The notes under the pieces were generated by a model that saw only the letters and a list, made by a program, of their open reading frames with translations, was not told the origin of the DNA and ran no database searches. The translations under genes and the position numbers were made by a program. This document shows, one piece after another, positions 11,895-24,150 of a DNA stretch of 64,000 bases (position 1 is the first letter of the stretch; every line of letters begins with the position of its first letter). The stretch comes from Hyperoplus lanceolatus (taxonomy: Eukaryota > Chordata > Actinopteri > Uranoscopiformes > Ammodytidae). The DNA lies in assembly GCA_026929865.2 (NCBI GenBank), contig CM049402.1:13552001-13616000 (forward strand), in the 5' to 3' direction.

Positions 11895-12881
11895 AATGGA
11901 GTAATTACAACAACACTCTTGGCACATCTACATGAGGTAAGCCTTTGGTGATCGTGCATGGATTTTGTACCTTCTGCTGTACATCCAGGTTTTTTTCTTA
12001 GCAATATCGACAACTGAATCATTTCTTGGGCTCTTCTTTGGGATTCTTCTGAGCTCCTATACGCCAGTGTCAGTGGGTGACACCAGTTTGTAAACACTGC
12101 CATACTGAGAAATACAGAGAGAGTTGTGTGGAGCTGATGGGCTTAATCAACTTTGTGTCAACATCATTTGGCGATGGTTTGAATGTAACTTGACATTCAT
12201 TCATATTAAAGTTTCACACTACAGCTTAAACCTTGACCCTGAAATCCTTAAAGTTTTTTCCATACAGTGCTGTTTATACAACATTGAGCCATCAATGGCA
12301 AAGGTTAAAAGCTCTCCTTTCATAATTCTTGCAGAAGGTTATGACTGTGTCACCCCACTGCCTTTCCGGTTTGTTGCTGTGACGGGCTGTCAAACTGTCA
12401 CATTCAGCTGAGTGTGGAGAAGTGTTAAGTCTTAACAGTGTTGTGCTGACAGACATCAAGAAGACAGACAAAAAAGGCATATAGAGTAAGACAGGCAGTT
12501 GAGCATTTTCTAGGGAACAGAGGAGAGCAGCTTCTCCTATGTCATCTAACGGCAGATACGACTGTTCAGCATGTAGGTATGTGTGGACCTCGCTGGTGGG
12601 CTGTCTATTGGCTGAATGAATGCTGGGCCAAGCTGTCACTCAGATTAGTGTGATGAGCAATTGGTGGTGGGAGCACAGTCCTATCCTTAGGGACGGGGGG
12701 GAGACAGCCGTTAGAAAGATCTGCAAATCCCCAATACAGGGCAATAAGCACGCACAGCCCCCCACCCATTACGGAAGGGACAGGATCAGGCCAGGTCATG
12801 GGAGACTCTTTTTTAAATGCATTCCTCCTTTGGGAGACTGCTGCATGCCCTTCATGCACATGTGCTTAGATTTACTCTCCA
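11895..12881. other. Noncoding stretch, no gene recognised
   Basis: Several 80-115 codon frames occur on both strands, but none resembles a protein and they overlap one another. Nothing else was recognised before the CA tract. Confidence 0.4.
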
Positions 12882-12917
12882 ACACACACACACACACACA
12901 CACACACGCACGCACAC

Positions 12918-12973
<56 letters not shown>
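12882..12973. repeat. (CA)n microsatellite with CGCA interruptions
   Basis: About 92 bp of CA repeats with CGCA/CGCACG interruptions in the first third and an uninterrupted second half. It produces artificial His-Thr and Cys-Val frames. Confidence 0.98.
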
Positions 12974-12975
<2 letters not shown>

Positions 12976-13228
12976 CCTCTTCCCCCCGTCCCAAAGAGGG
13001 ACAGAAACGACTGAAAAACACAAATGGTGAGCTATCCAATGTTCATGGGTCACTGATCCGAACTGCAGTTGGTGTCTAGTGTTGTTGCCAGTGTGTAACA
13101 GCCTCTTTAGGAGAAAAACACTTTTGTCAAATGTGAGCTATTCAATATTTTACTGTGTATAGTATATACTATGAAAATGTAGAATCTCAAAATACAGACA
13201 CACAAATATACAAAACACAGGAACATAC

Positions 13229-13400
13229 TAAGGCTGAACTAATGATTTATCTGTTGATTGATTAATTGCTATTTCCTAGCGCCAGAGGTCAGGACATCAA
13301 ATGACTTGTTGGACCCTTCGGTCAATATTGTAAATGGGCACTGAATTATTTTCAGTCGAACGACTTATTGATTTATCGACTGATCATTGTAGCTATTGAA
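13229..13400. mobile_element. Possible decayed hAT-type MITE
   Basis: Degenerate similarity to the common fish motif of ATTAATCGATTA-like ends: GGCTGAACTAATGATTTATC at the left and TTATCGACTGATCATTGTAGC at the right, in inverted sense. A segment like TCAAATGACTTGTTGGACC lies between. No duplication was identified. Old and tentative. Confidence 0.3.
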
Positions 13401-13719
13401 GATACTCTCGGTTCCAACTCAATTTGTCTTCCTTTGGCACAACACTGAACAATGATAGAATCTTTACTGTGGTTCTGTTTACTCTGATAACGTTTCTAAA
13501 CACTGCATTTACAGTATGAAGTTTTGAGAAGAAAAATGTTAATTCTTACACCTTTACATAAATCTAATGTGAATATATGGTCCAAAAAATGATTAGGACT
13601 TTTTTAAATAAACCTTTTTGTGTTAAACAATGAAAATATGTTCAGAAAATACATCTGATATATAGCAGAATATTTAAGTTACACATTTTAACTTGGTGGA
13701 GTCAGTGATTTTGGAAAAG

Positions 13720-14745
13720 GGTTGTTGTAAACATAACTTTGATCAAACGCTTGTTCAAAATCTGTGAATATCTCCTCACGATCAGCTACCTGGCTGTACC
13801 GTGTGTGCGCTGAAATAAAGAGTATTGTGTTAATTCACAGCCTAGGGTCAGTAAACGGGTATGTAACATACCCCTTTTACAGAGCCTAGGCTGTGTTTTA
13901 ACATCAGCGCACACACAGGCTGTGTTCGGATAGCCATACTAACATCCTACTCATACGGGTATACGAGTTTGGGTATGCGAGAAATTCCCGGATGAATACT
14001 AACTTCCGGGAAGATTTTGGGTATGGATCGATTGGATACTTTTCCTACTCAACCGCCCCACAATGCACTGGGTCAATTCTACCCGCCCAGGAAAATTTTA
14101 ATATTTTCGAGCAAGTTGCTAGGCAACAACATTGTTTGGGGTCCGTGATCAGACAACTGTACTAAGTGCAGTCATTCAAAGATAAGATATGAAGATAAAT
14201 ACCTAACAACATTAGAGTTATAAGTGAAATGAGTGATGCCAGTCTGACAGTGGAGAGAGATCAGAACCATAGAAAATCAGATCAGAACTGAATGCTGTGT
14301 TCCACACACCGGGACTCGTCCAGCTCAACTGACAGACAGCTGAGTGCTGTCGCCACGAAACGTGATTATATAGGCCTACTTAGATTGTAAAACAAGAGGT
14401 CTAAAACACAGATGATGAACATAGGACTGTACAAATCTAGCTCAATATCTAACCTGTGGAGGGCGGTCATACACTAAATAGCGTCTAAACGGCCTGAATC
14501 TTATAAGAAGAAGAAGAAATTCTTTATTGCTTGAGTAGGCTATACTTCAAGTGAAAACGTTTCGACGCACCTTGCATACACAATCGATCTTTGAGTAGAC
14601 AGTATGTAGTATATAGATGGTGAGTATGTAGGATGTAGGACGCTAGTATGGCTTTCCCGAACACAGCCATAGTAAAGGCATGTAGCGGATTGTGAGGAGA
14701 TATTCACAGCTTTTGACAAAGTGATTTGGACAATAAGTGTTCTCC
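13720..14745. mobile_element. Foldback element interrupted by a second transposon
   Basis: The left arm (about 13720-13848) contains CTGTGAATATCTCCTCACGA, GTGTGTGCGCTGA and CACAGCCTAGG. The inverted partner arm is present in two parts: 13880-13917 (CCTAGGCTGTG, CAGCGCACACAC) and 14669-14745 (GTGAGGAGATATTCACAG). The hairpin tip is GGGTATGTAACATACCC at 13857-13873. The arm gap is exactly filled by the element at 13918-14668. Removing that insert leaves a foldback MITE of about 275 bp. No coding sequence. Confidence 0.75.
13918..14668. mobile_element. Non-autonomous inverted-repeat transposon nested in the foldback
   Basis: The ends are inverted: left GGCTGTGTTCGGATAGCCATACTA, right reading inward GGCTGTGTTCGGGAAAGCCATACTA. 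Inside each are similar CCTACTCATAC / CCTACATACTC stretches. The GGCTGTGTTCG start resembles fish PIF/Harbinger or ISL2EU-type families. No clear target duplication was found (CACACA left, ATAGTA right), so the superfamily is uncertain. 751 bp, no transposase frame. It interrupts the right arm of the surrounding foldback element and is therefore younger. Confidence 0.75.
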
Positions 14746-15888
14746 AGGATCGCAGACTCCACCTTTTATTATATCTGTTAATGCATTTTAACATATACTT
14801 GGAAAAATTATCAAATTTAATTCAAGCCAATACTATGGGAAATTTCACAGTGGTTCCTTTTCTATTGGCGCTGCTGCATTCAAAGAACCAGCTGAATAAC
14901 ACAAAGTCTATTCCTCATGATATTTTCGCCCAACTCTCTGGGAGTCGTTTAATTTGAGGCAGATTGCATGGCTGGGCCGATACGTCCTGCATCCAGAAAC
15001 AGGGAGGGTGAAGTGCTGTACGACTGGGTGCTCCAACACAGGGCAGGGGGCAGAGATGTTTACTGATGCCGTGATGCTCAGGGGAGGCCATGCTTGAACT
15101 CATTTTAAACTGTCTAAATTGTATTAACCCACGGGAGGAAAAACAGCTGCCAGATTCTCTTGCCATTTAAATACCATGTGGGCTTCAGCTGTATATTAAG
15201 AAAATGAAAAAGGTTTCTTTCTCAACTGCTCCTGTACCTGATGGTTGCTTTTCCTGAAATCTACAACAGTGCGGCTTCTCCCCTTCTTGTGAAACTCCGG
15301 GGTTCCGTGGGCAAATGGATTTAGATTGTCCCATAGTGAGTATACACGTTTTTTCTTCCGACAGAGCACAGATTTGAAACAAACATCCATGATGGCCCAT
15401 TTGGATTAAGATAAATCCAATTCTTACATCATTCCTTCACTTACAGCTTTTCAATTGAATGTTTGTGTGAAATCATCCTCTATGTATGGCACAATATGTG
15501 AACACCTTGGACTTTTTTTAATATATATATATTTAATGCTGAACCATAACTGTATTTAAAGCTATTTCATTAAAATGTCCTTGAGCGTAACTCTCTTCTC
15601 TCACTATGCAATGATATATTAGACCCCCATGATCCCACACTGCAAGTGTATGAGGCTGCAGTAGTTTGAGTGGGAAGTGAATGGAAGATGACAGCGACCT
15701 CTGGTTGTCCTCTGTCACCACTTGTTCTACTTAAAATCACATGAGGGGGAGGAGGAAGTGCAACAGTGAGGTCTTCTTTGCTTAATTCATGGTGATGAAT
15801 AACCACAAGCTTTTTCTGTCGGGCTGACCTCTGCCACCCTACTGCAATGTAGGATTTCCATGCACATGCAAGATCATAATCAATTTAA
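14746..15888. other. Noncoding stretch, no gene recognised
   Basis: Short overlapping ORFs only. A small ATATATATAT tract is near 15523. Nothing else was recognised. Confidence 0.4.
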
Positions 15889-15963
15889 TCTCTCTCTCTC
15901 TCTCTCTGCCTCCCCTTAGCCACTTCAGCTCTTTCCATAGCTCTTGTTCTATTCAGATTCATT

Positions 15964-15997
<34 letters not shown>
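15889..15997. repeat. (TC)n and (CA)n microsatellites
   Basis: A TC tract at 15889-15907 and a CA tract at 15966-15997, separated by unique sequence. Confidence 0.95.
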
Positions 15998-15999
<2 letters not shown>

Positions 16000-16199
16000 C
16001 CGCCCACAAACATGATCCAAATCTTTGCTTTGTAGTTCTCTAATCATCTGCCTAGCAAGCCTCATCCGTTCTCCATGTACTGCTGCCAGATTATCTGTAA
16101 CATGTCCTCTGCTGTGTTGGTAGGAAAATTATTAGGTTTATAGAGAGAAGAAACAATTTTAACGCAAGCATACAATGCCTAGTTAGAAGGTCACATTCA

Positions 16200-16680
16200 G
16201 GGTCTTTTCAGTGGCCTGCGCTAATTGCTTCACCTCGTACTCAGCCAATTCAGCTGCCAGAACAGCTGACCAACCAATCATGCTCAATTTTACTGACTAT
16301 CTTTGGATGGCGGCCCTAATCAACATGTCTTGTGAATTTGCATTAATGAATAATGGCTCGTGTTCTATGGGCTCACACAATACGGAGCCATAAGTATGGT
16401 GATAAACTCGGCTGTTATGTGCCATTAAATTGCGATCCATTGTCTGAGTTATGTGTGCATAGTTTACGTTATACTTAATCAAATGATTATGCTTGCATAA
16501 TCACAGTTGCATAAACGTATTTGGAGACACTCTAATGAACATGTCTCCTTCCACGCATTTTCATTTATGCCTCATTTTCGAGGTACTCAGTTTGTGTCAT
16601 CAACATCATAAATCAGTATGTCATATTCTGCATATTTCAGGCTTTGTTTTTTTAAGGCAAGAATGATCTTCACTACCAAG
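16200..16680. other. Candidate conserved noncoding element
   Basis: Unique-looking, non-repetitive DNA dense in homeobox/POU-like sites: GCGCTAATTGC, TTTGCATTAATGAATAATGG, TGATTATGCTTGCATAATCA and repeated TAATGA/ATTAA cores. No coding potential and no transposon termini. Composition alone suggests a developmental enhancer; no alignment supports it here. Confidence 0.25.
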
Positions 16681-19600
16681 GAATGAGAGTGATTTTGTGG
16701 CTAATTATTTGGTTCCATTTGAATATTATCTCCGCGCTCCGGGAGAAATTTGACATGGCGTGACTTGCAGGTGAAAAAATACGTTTTACTGTAAAATTGC
16801 AGGCCAAGCGACTATCCCCCCTCCCTAAGTTGACATGCCATCTATCTTTTCAAAGTGATTACCAGGCTAAACCTGAGTGTGCTGAAAGCTTCAATGCTGA
16901 GCTATAGGATCGTATGATTAAATCTGATACAGTGTGTCCATAAAACCCAATAGGACTCAAGTGCTGTGCTGGACAGATTATCACATTTATTTTAAGAATC
17001 CCCACACCCTGGAATTAAGGAGCTGACCCCTTGAACAAAAAATAAGTCACTATAAGGCTGGTTGATACGTTAAGAAAAGTTATGGTTGTGTCTACGATAT
17101 TGGATGTGAAAGTTTGATCCGCGTTTCAAACTTCTAAACTCTGATTGAAGGTTTATAAATCAATGATGACAGTTCTTGATAAAGTGAGGATCTAGCGGAG
17201 TCACCACTTCTCGCCCCTTAAGACAGCTGGTTTCATACAAGCAGGCTTTTGAATAGCAATCTCGAGTCAGCCCTTGTGCACTCAGCCTCCTCCAACGCAC
17301 CACAATAACACTTGAAAATAAAGACTGTTACTGTTGCATCATGGCCTTTTCTCCTGGTGAAATTCCACCAGCGATTACAAAGGAAACCTATCCTCAGATA
17401 AACCCCAAACGAAAGCAAAGAACCTCGCATAACCCATGCAGCCTTAAGAATCCTGGGAAAATGCAGGCAGCCCACACCGCACCACTGCCACCCCGAAGGC
17501 ATTCAACGGCCGAGTTTAGATAGTGATCTCAGATAAAGACAACACTATCAATCTAGCAGACTGTTTGCACATTTGGTTATGAGACAAAATGCTTAACACC
17601 ACCCCTAGCCCCTTCTCTTTCATACGTGCTGAAATATAAAGCAATGGCGACGATGATTGTGTTTTGAATGGGTCGAGATAACGATCTGGAGCCTTTTATG
17701 TAAAGACATTTTTTTCATCACAGGTCCGCCACCTTTGTGACTACATAATCTCACCCTTTACACAAGTCGAGAGACCCAAGTGGATTGGTTAAAGGCTATT
17801 TTCCCTGCGATAGGCTTTGATGTCCAAATAGATTTTACACATTTGTGTTCATCTACTGCGGGCGGTGGAATAAAAGAGCTCCTTTTTTCTTATAAGAATA
17901 AGAAAACCCAAAGATAGGAAACAATTTGAAATTTCCACATAGCATTCAAGCAGGTTTGCATGAATGAGCAAGTGAGCGGCTGGTTCCCCCTATCACTGGA
18001 TCAAACAATACATTTTTCTGGACAGGGTTCCTATTCAAAGTGAAAGCATTTAAAAGAAAGAGAGACGGGCAGAATATCGACAATGCAGCTTCTTTTCTTC
18101 GTTCCCAAGGGATATTGTCTTGCGCCTAAGGAGCATGGCATACACTATCCGGCCCCTTCTCTGCCTTGTAATTAGTTCTTCGCTGCTTTGAATGGAACTG
18201 TGGTCCAGAGGCAGCGTGCATGGTATCCCTGCCCCCTCACAGACTACCGGGGGTATATTTCTTCACAGAATGATGAGGCTTCACTTGTAAAGCCTTTGTC
18301 TTCAAAGACATGTTCCCAGACTTTTTTTTTCCTCCACTGGTCATATATCTCTTTCTTGCCGGGAGTTAGATGAGAAGATCATCACTGTCTGTGCATGTGA
18401 AGCTATTCCCAGCAGTTGGTTAGGTTAGCTTAGCACAATGACAGGAAATTAAGGGGAAAAGGCTATTCTTGCGCAGTCAAATGTCTATCAGCAAATACAT
18501 TATCTTATAAGTTGTAACTCATGTTTCATCCATACAAAAACGTACCTATGAAAACAATTTGACAGGAGTAGTAGGCTATCTCCTTGTCGTGACTGTGAGT
18601 TTGCTAAGAGCCTCCGTGAAGTCCTGTCTTTACATTTCTTAAAACTGTTTTAAACATGTGATCTCAAGATGTGCAGGTAGGTGGAAATGTTCTATATTCC
18701 ATAGCTAAGCTAGCTGTGTCACAATGTTTAACATTTTTGTATGGAAAAGTAAGCAACCGTCTCCTGGCTGTAGCATCTTATTTTTAGTACATGTCGCAAA
18801 ATGTATGGAGAAGATGGGGAAGATGAAAGGATAGGCTGTCTGTAGTATATCCAGCTGTCCCTGGGTCGAGGAGACATTTGGGGATTTTTATCTAAAGTTT
18901 AATCAAGTCAGTGAGTGACTGAGCAGAATTTTATGACAGTAACCATGTGTAGCCCTGATATCTGGCAATTACATGCCTGTCCCGGAAAATTTGCTTTCAT
19001 GGATTAATTATGAAAATGTAACAATTAATAGATAGCAGGTTGTCAAGGGGTGCATGGAATGTTAATGCTAAACTGTTGGGGAAAGAACTGGAAAGAATTA
19101 GTAAATGTTTTACTCCTGAGGTAGACCATGTGGAGACCAAACTAGAATTATTCTTATACCTCAATTTGCATGCCTTTTGCTTGTGTGTGTGACTTTGTGG
19201 TAGGGGTGTGCTGTGGCTACTTCAACAGCTCAAATGAAAAATTGGATGAATATCTTATAGAATGTGTAGAAGATGACACAGTCTATAAACTCTCCAATAA
19301 GGCTGAATGTTGATCTGTACCCTGGCAGTGCTGAATGTGTGTATTTCTGTGGTTTTATTTTACGAGAACAGTAAGTCTTACTCTGGAAAAACAAAATGGT
19401 GAATTTAGTCTCTTGTTACAAAAGACTTAACACAGTTAGTCATTTTCAAATAATTGTCAAGGTGAGTCAACCTGAGCGTACAGCCTCCCTTGGCATTTCA
19501 ATGTTGTATTATTCAGATGATGTTTTGACCATCACCATTTCCTCATCAGCATCATTTTTAAGCATGTTTTCCTTCAGTTTACTACACTTACAGAATGAAC

Positions 19601-20871
19601 TATCCCCTGGTGTCAAAAGTAACTTTTTTTCCACTGAATTTGTGTTTACGGATCACTGCCAACCCACAAGAGATGTGGACCTGTTCTCTAGCTATCTCAC
19701 ACACTGAACTCTGCTGACAAGAGAGATGCTAATAATTAATGACATTTATGGAATCTCTTTCAAGAGGCTCTGGGAAACTGCACAAGGGAAAGGATGAAGA
19801 ACATGAAATGGCTTGCAGCAAAAACAACAATTCTGACAAGAGAATCAAATGGGAGCTCTTTTTTAGCTAGATAATTGTTTTCCCACAAAACATCTCTGTG
19901 ACCCACTTTAAAAACCCCTTTGTAATTGAAAATAAAAATCCATTAAAAATGTTTTAACAGGAAAATATGGTGACACACATGATCTAATTGAAATAATTCC
20001 AATGTCTCAAAAAACGCACAAAATCACTTTTTTCCAGCAATTACCAAGAATTCCATCCACAGAACCCCCAACTATAGTATGAGGGCTTATGTGATATCAG
20101 CATTGTTAATGTCGTCATCACTCAGTTTAGCCTATACTGTCTATATACTCTAGATCCCTATTTAATAGCCACGTGTCAGTCGGCTTTTCTATACTAGCTT
20201 TGGGCCACATACTGAAATTAAGCAAAATCAAGAATCTATTTCTGTATATTTCACAGAAAATATTAGACATAACTTATTGGATATCCCAGACAGGCCACAG
20301 AAAATATGTGCAAGAGGCATTTTATTGATGCTAAAAACAGTAATGCCATTACAGTCATCTGAACCCCTTGAGGGACTGTTGAGGTAGATTGGAGTGGACA
20401 CTGGAGAGTGATGCAGCTGGGGGGTCAGGGGAGAGATGAAACAGATGGAGGAGGAAGTAGACAAGTATCATTACGATGACACAGGGACAGTTTAGGTCAC
20501 AGTGGCTGCCCTCCCCCCCATAAGCCCAATGTCCTCAGCAGCAATTACACTGTATACACACACACACACCCATGCAAAGCTGTGGCCTTTGTTCTCCTAA
20601 GTAGAGGCCTGTTTCATAATGGACTTCTCAGGACCTGGCTCCTGCCAGCCAGAGTATATTGAATTTCAGCAGCTGCAGTAACAAGAGCTACTATATCGCT
20701 GCTGTTCAGTTCAGCCGTGGAATTGTCCAATGTGTAGTAGTCCCTTCTATCAGTTTCTCTGCTCCATCCGGACTATGCATTCTTTTTTACTGCTAAAGGT
20801 GACATGTTTATGGATGAGTGACTCTGTTTAGTGCACACAGTATTTTGCAAAAAAAAATCTTTGCGGGCAAG
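16681..20871. other. Long noncoding stretch, no gene recognised
   Basis: No ORF resembles a protein; the largest, 103 codons at 19396-19707, is unremarkable. The block near 17590-17890 also has an enhancer-like look (GCAATGGCGACGATGATTGTG, CGACTTGTGTAAAGGG on the minus strand). A short CA run is near 20557. No transposon termini were recognised. Confidence 0.35.
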
Positions 20872-21276
20872 TAGGGGAGAGTGGCCTAAGTTGTGCATTT
20901 TGGAAGTTGTGCCACCCCTTGTTTCTAGAAAACAGTGGAAGAAATTGGAAATGTGACCACATATTTAAGAAGAGCCATCCATTTGACTCATTCTGTAAAG
21001 AAGGGAGACACAAGGAATAAGATATAAGCACATTAAAGCTAAAAAAAATGTGTTTTGCCTTTCAAAGTACAATTTCCATGATCAAGGTTTTTTTATTATT
21101 GTGTCTGAACAATTATAGACAAGTTTGAAAACATTTGACACACGTTTTAGTGCTTTGGTATGCTACAATTTGAGTCTATACAGTTAGCACGATGTCAGCC
21201 CTAAATTGCTGCATCATGCTTATTATCCAAAATTCTGGGGATGGGGTGATTTGTGCCAAAGGGCCTAGGTGAGTTA

Positions 21277-21600
21277 TAAGTAAGTAAGTAAAATGTATTT
21301 ATAAAAGCACATTTATGACAGTTTGCACTGTCCAAAGTGCTGTACATTGTGCATTCAGTAGATAAACAATGAAGGTAAAATAACAATAACCAAAATAAAA
21401 GACGTAAAGCCCATACATCCACATAAACACAGATAGTAGTGCAGAGGTAAGATAGTTAATGGGGAGGAAACACCAGGGTGTACAGATGGGTTTTGAGCCT
21501 TGATTTAAAGGCAGAAATGTAGGGGGAATCACATTTGTCAGGTGGCAGTTGGTTCCACAAGCACGGAGCAACTAGTGCAAAGTACATTTCTGAGAGTTGT
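21277..21600. mobile_element. LINE-derived 3' fragment
   Basis: It resembles a common teleost interspersed sequence: TAAGTAAGTAAAATGTATTT, then CACTGTCCAAAGTGCTGTAC, then GGTTTTGAGCCTTGATTTAAA and GTTGGTTCCACAAGCACGGAGC. Recognition is from memory of fish repeats, so the family name is left open. It lies inside the TA-flanked transposon and separates its left end from the coding remnant. Confidence 0.5.
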
Positions 21601-21776
21601 GCCAGTGGCATGGCTGTATACGCTGGTCACCAAAAGAAAGTGATTGTCTACAGTAGCTCAGAAGAGAGTGACATCTCAATTCCACTTAACGACACCACTG
21701 ATGAGAGTTCAGATGGCCAGAAAGATGATGATGGTGACTTTGTCATTGTGAGCTTTGCAGGTAAAACCATTAGATC
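21600..21776 (+). pseudogene. Remnant of a transposase C-terminal tail
   Basis: Within the 21535-21843 frame the segment from about 21625 is acidic and serine-rich (YSSSEESDISIPLNDTTDES), followed by DGDFVIVSFAGK. Acidic linkers before a GDFVxVxxAGK-like segment occur at the C-terminus of some fish transposase-like proteins; this comparison is from memory. CAG|GTAAAA at its end and TTACAG near 21880 could be an intron. The N-terminal and catalytic parts are missing. Confidence 0.35.
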
Positions 21777-22413
21777 TGCTAGGACTTGTTTAACCTTCAA
21801 TCTTTGTCAACTATTTACTTTATTTACTTTAAATACACCTTAAATAAGTAATTGTCTAATGGATTTGTCTTGCATTACAGTTTATGAGATATTAATCAAT
21901 GGCACAATTCACCCCATGGTATTCTCTCCAACCGCACAACTTACACCACACCGGGGGCAAGTTGTGCAACAAGACAACTTTTTTTCCGAAAGCTATATTT
22001 CTTCAACAGTTTATTCCAGATCCAAAGTTTTTATTGCCAGGGATGCACAACACCCTGAAATATATGTACATATTTGAGTTGGAGACTTTACTGTCAAGGC
22101 CTTACTTTAAAGTCACTTTGAGTGAAAAGTTGCACAACTTAGGCCACTCTCCCCTATATAGCTTCCATGCCTGTTGTGTTTGAGGGCAGCATTACTTTGA
22201 TGCATGGCTCTAAAATGTACGTTGACCGCTGGGAACATTGTCATTGTGAGGGAAAACAAAGTAAAACAATTATTAAAGCCACTACGAGTAACATGGCACG
22301 TTGGCGTCCCCTTTGGACAAAAGCGGTAGTATTTTTAGGACGCCCGCTGTCGCAAAGCTGTTTTCTAGCTTGTGCCAGGCGCGTGAGTGTGAACTGAGAA
22401 GGGAGCAATATAG

Positions 22414-23965
22414 TAGGGCTGGGCGATATATCGAATATATTCGATATATCGCGAGATGCGCTCCAGGGGATGTATAAAATGACCCAATCGCGACCATCGA
22501 ATACAAATTGGCACGTAATGTGTTTTTTTTAGCCGCCGCCGCCACTGGCAAACTCGCTGGTGTTCGCTTCTCTCGCTCTTTCCTGTGGCTCTCTGCCTCA
22601 GACTACATGCATTGGCAACTCACTCACTCACCCCTCCCAACCAGAGTCTCCTGGGCGCCACCTGTGACGTAGTCTGTGCCTTGTGAGTGTTTACTTTTAT
22701 CGTCATGTGAAAACAACGACGAGAGGGGGAAAAAAGACGAGGGCTCTGATGCTCTTATGCTCTTATGACAGCCGAACGAGCGGGTGGAGGGGCGCAAAGA
22801 CGGCGATGGTGGCTGTCGTTCATAGCATGGACCTTTTTGTAGACGGGCGCTTGACAGCATAGCGGCCGCTGTACAGAGCCTGGTCCTTATGAGAGGAAGG
22901 CGAACAGCGCCGGGGAGTTTTTGGTCCAACGTCACACAAACACGGCATCCCATTTATTACGGGCAGCCTCTTATAATAGGTCCATGTCAGCACCAAGGGA
23001 GGTCACACCGTTTATTAACTAAAAGTCTATGTAAAGTAGGCTACATTTGCGAGTATTTTTTTATAAAATAAAACAGTGTTTTAGTGATAATGCAGGAGGG
23101 CTAGATCAATAGGTATGAATAGCATCCAGGAATGGTGCATCGGTTAGAATGCAAGGAATGATGATGATGATGAGACTTTGCTTTCTTTAGACTATAGGCT
23201 ATTATTCTCAGCCGTATTTATTTAAATCCTCTGATTGTCTTCTAGTTTTATTTTCATTAACTAAATACAGGAGAATCAAACAGTAAGGCAGGTAACAGAG
23301 GGACGATGAGCCACCTGCTGCTTGCGCTCGCATGAATCTCTCTCGGACAAACAGGCAGGCAGAAAACGAAACTTAACTAGAGCAACTGCTCTTAAAGCGA
23401 CAGTAACCATTATACATGTCAGAGCCTTTTATACACATAGACTACTATTATGGATCAAAACCATAGATAGTATAATATAAATATCAAAACCGGTTCTGCA
23501 TTTAAAGTGTGGCTGCTATCTTCAGGGGGTTAGTGGTGATAAACAATTAGTAAGTGGTTGTAATGAGTCATAATTAGTGTTCTCAGTTTACAGATTAACA
23601 GAAGATGGAAAAAACTGTTTCCAAATAAAATAATGCTGGATCCATTGTATGGGAGTGGAAGGATGTGGAATAATCAATACAATGTGCAAACTCTTTGCCA
23701 TGTGCAAGTTTCAAATTGTTCCAATAGAAAGCACTAAAGATTATAAACATGTTTCATGTAGCCTAATGCATTGTTAGTGCAGACACATTTTGCAGGGACT
23801 ATTTAAATCATATTACTGGTGTGATGTTATGCAAAAAAATAATTAAATTGAGCATTTAGGATGTGCTCTAGAGGAGATTTGAAATATATCGAGATATATA
23901 TCGTGTATCGAGATATAGTAAAAAAATATCGAGATATTGATTTTTGCCCATATCGCCCAGCCCTA
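22414..23965. mobile_element. hAT element with GGGCTGGGCGATAT ends
   Basis: Inverted termini TAGGGCTGGGCGATAT on both sides, with ATATCGA repeats just inside each end. A perfect 8-bp duplication CAATATAG lies at 22406-22413 and 23966-23973. No transposase frame exceeds about 110 codons, so it is non-autonomous or decayed. It sits inside the TTAA-flanked element and is younger than it. Confidence 0.93.
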
Positions 23966-23994
23966 CAATATAGTGCATGTCCGTGTGTTGAAAG

Positions 23995-24150
23995 TGTGAG
24001 GACTCTTTTCGGCTCCGTGAGAGTGGTTTTGACACTGCATGAACTAATGCCAGTCACTGCCACACGCACCTGATTGCAATGATTTGATGCAGCAGTGTCA
24101 CCTAACTACTCTCTCACGGAGCTGAAAGATTACGTGTCCGAATCCTCACA
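23995..24150. repeat. Imperfect stem-loop inside the TTAA-flanked element
   Basis: Left arm GTGAGGACTC...GGCTCCGTGAGAG...TGACACTGCAT (23995-24040) pairs with right arm ATGCAGCAGTGTCA...CTCTCACGGAGC...GAATCCTCAC (24085-24150). Confidence 0.7.

Larger units (their letters stand above)
20874..22154. mobile_element. DNA transposon with GGGGAGAGTGGCC ends and TA flanks
   Basis: The inverted termini agree over about 24 bp: GGGGAGAGTGGCCTAAGTTG on the left and its inverse on the right. Each is flanked by TA (20872-20873 and 22155-22156), fitting a Tc1/mariner-like TA duplication, although TA might instead be part of the terminus. Motifs of the GTTGTGCA type recur inside. The interior holds a LINE piece and a remnant protein tail. 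The element at 57807-58751 has similar ends. Confidence 0.8.
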
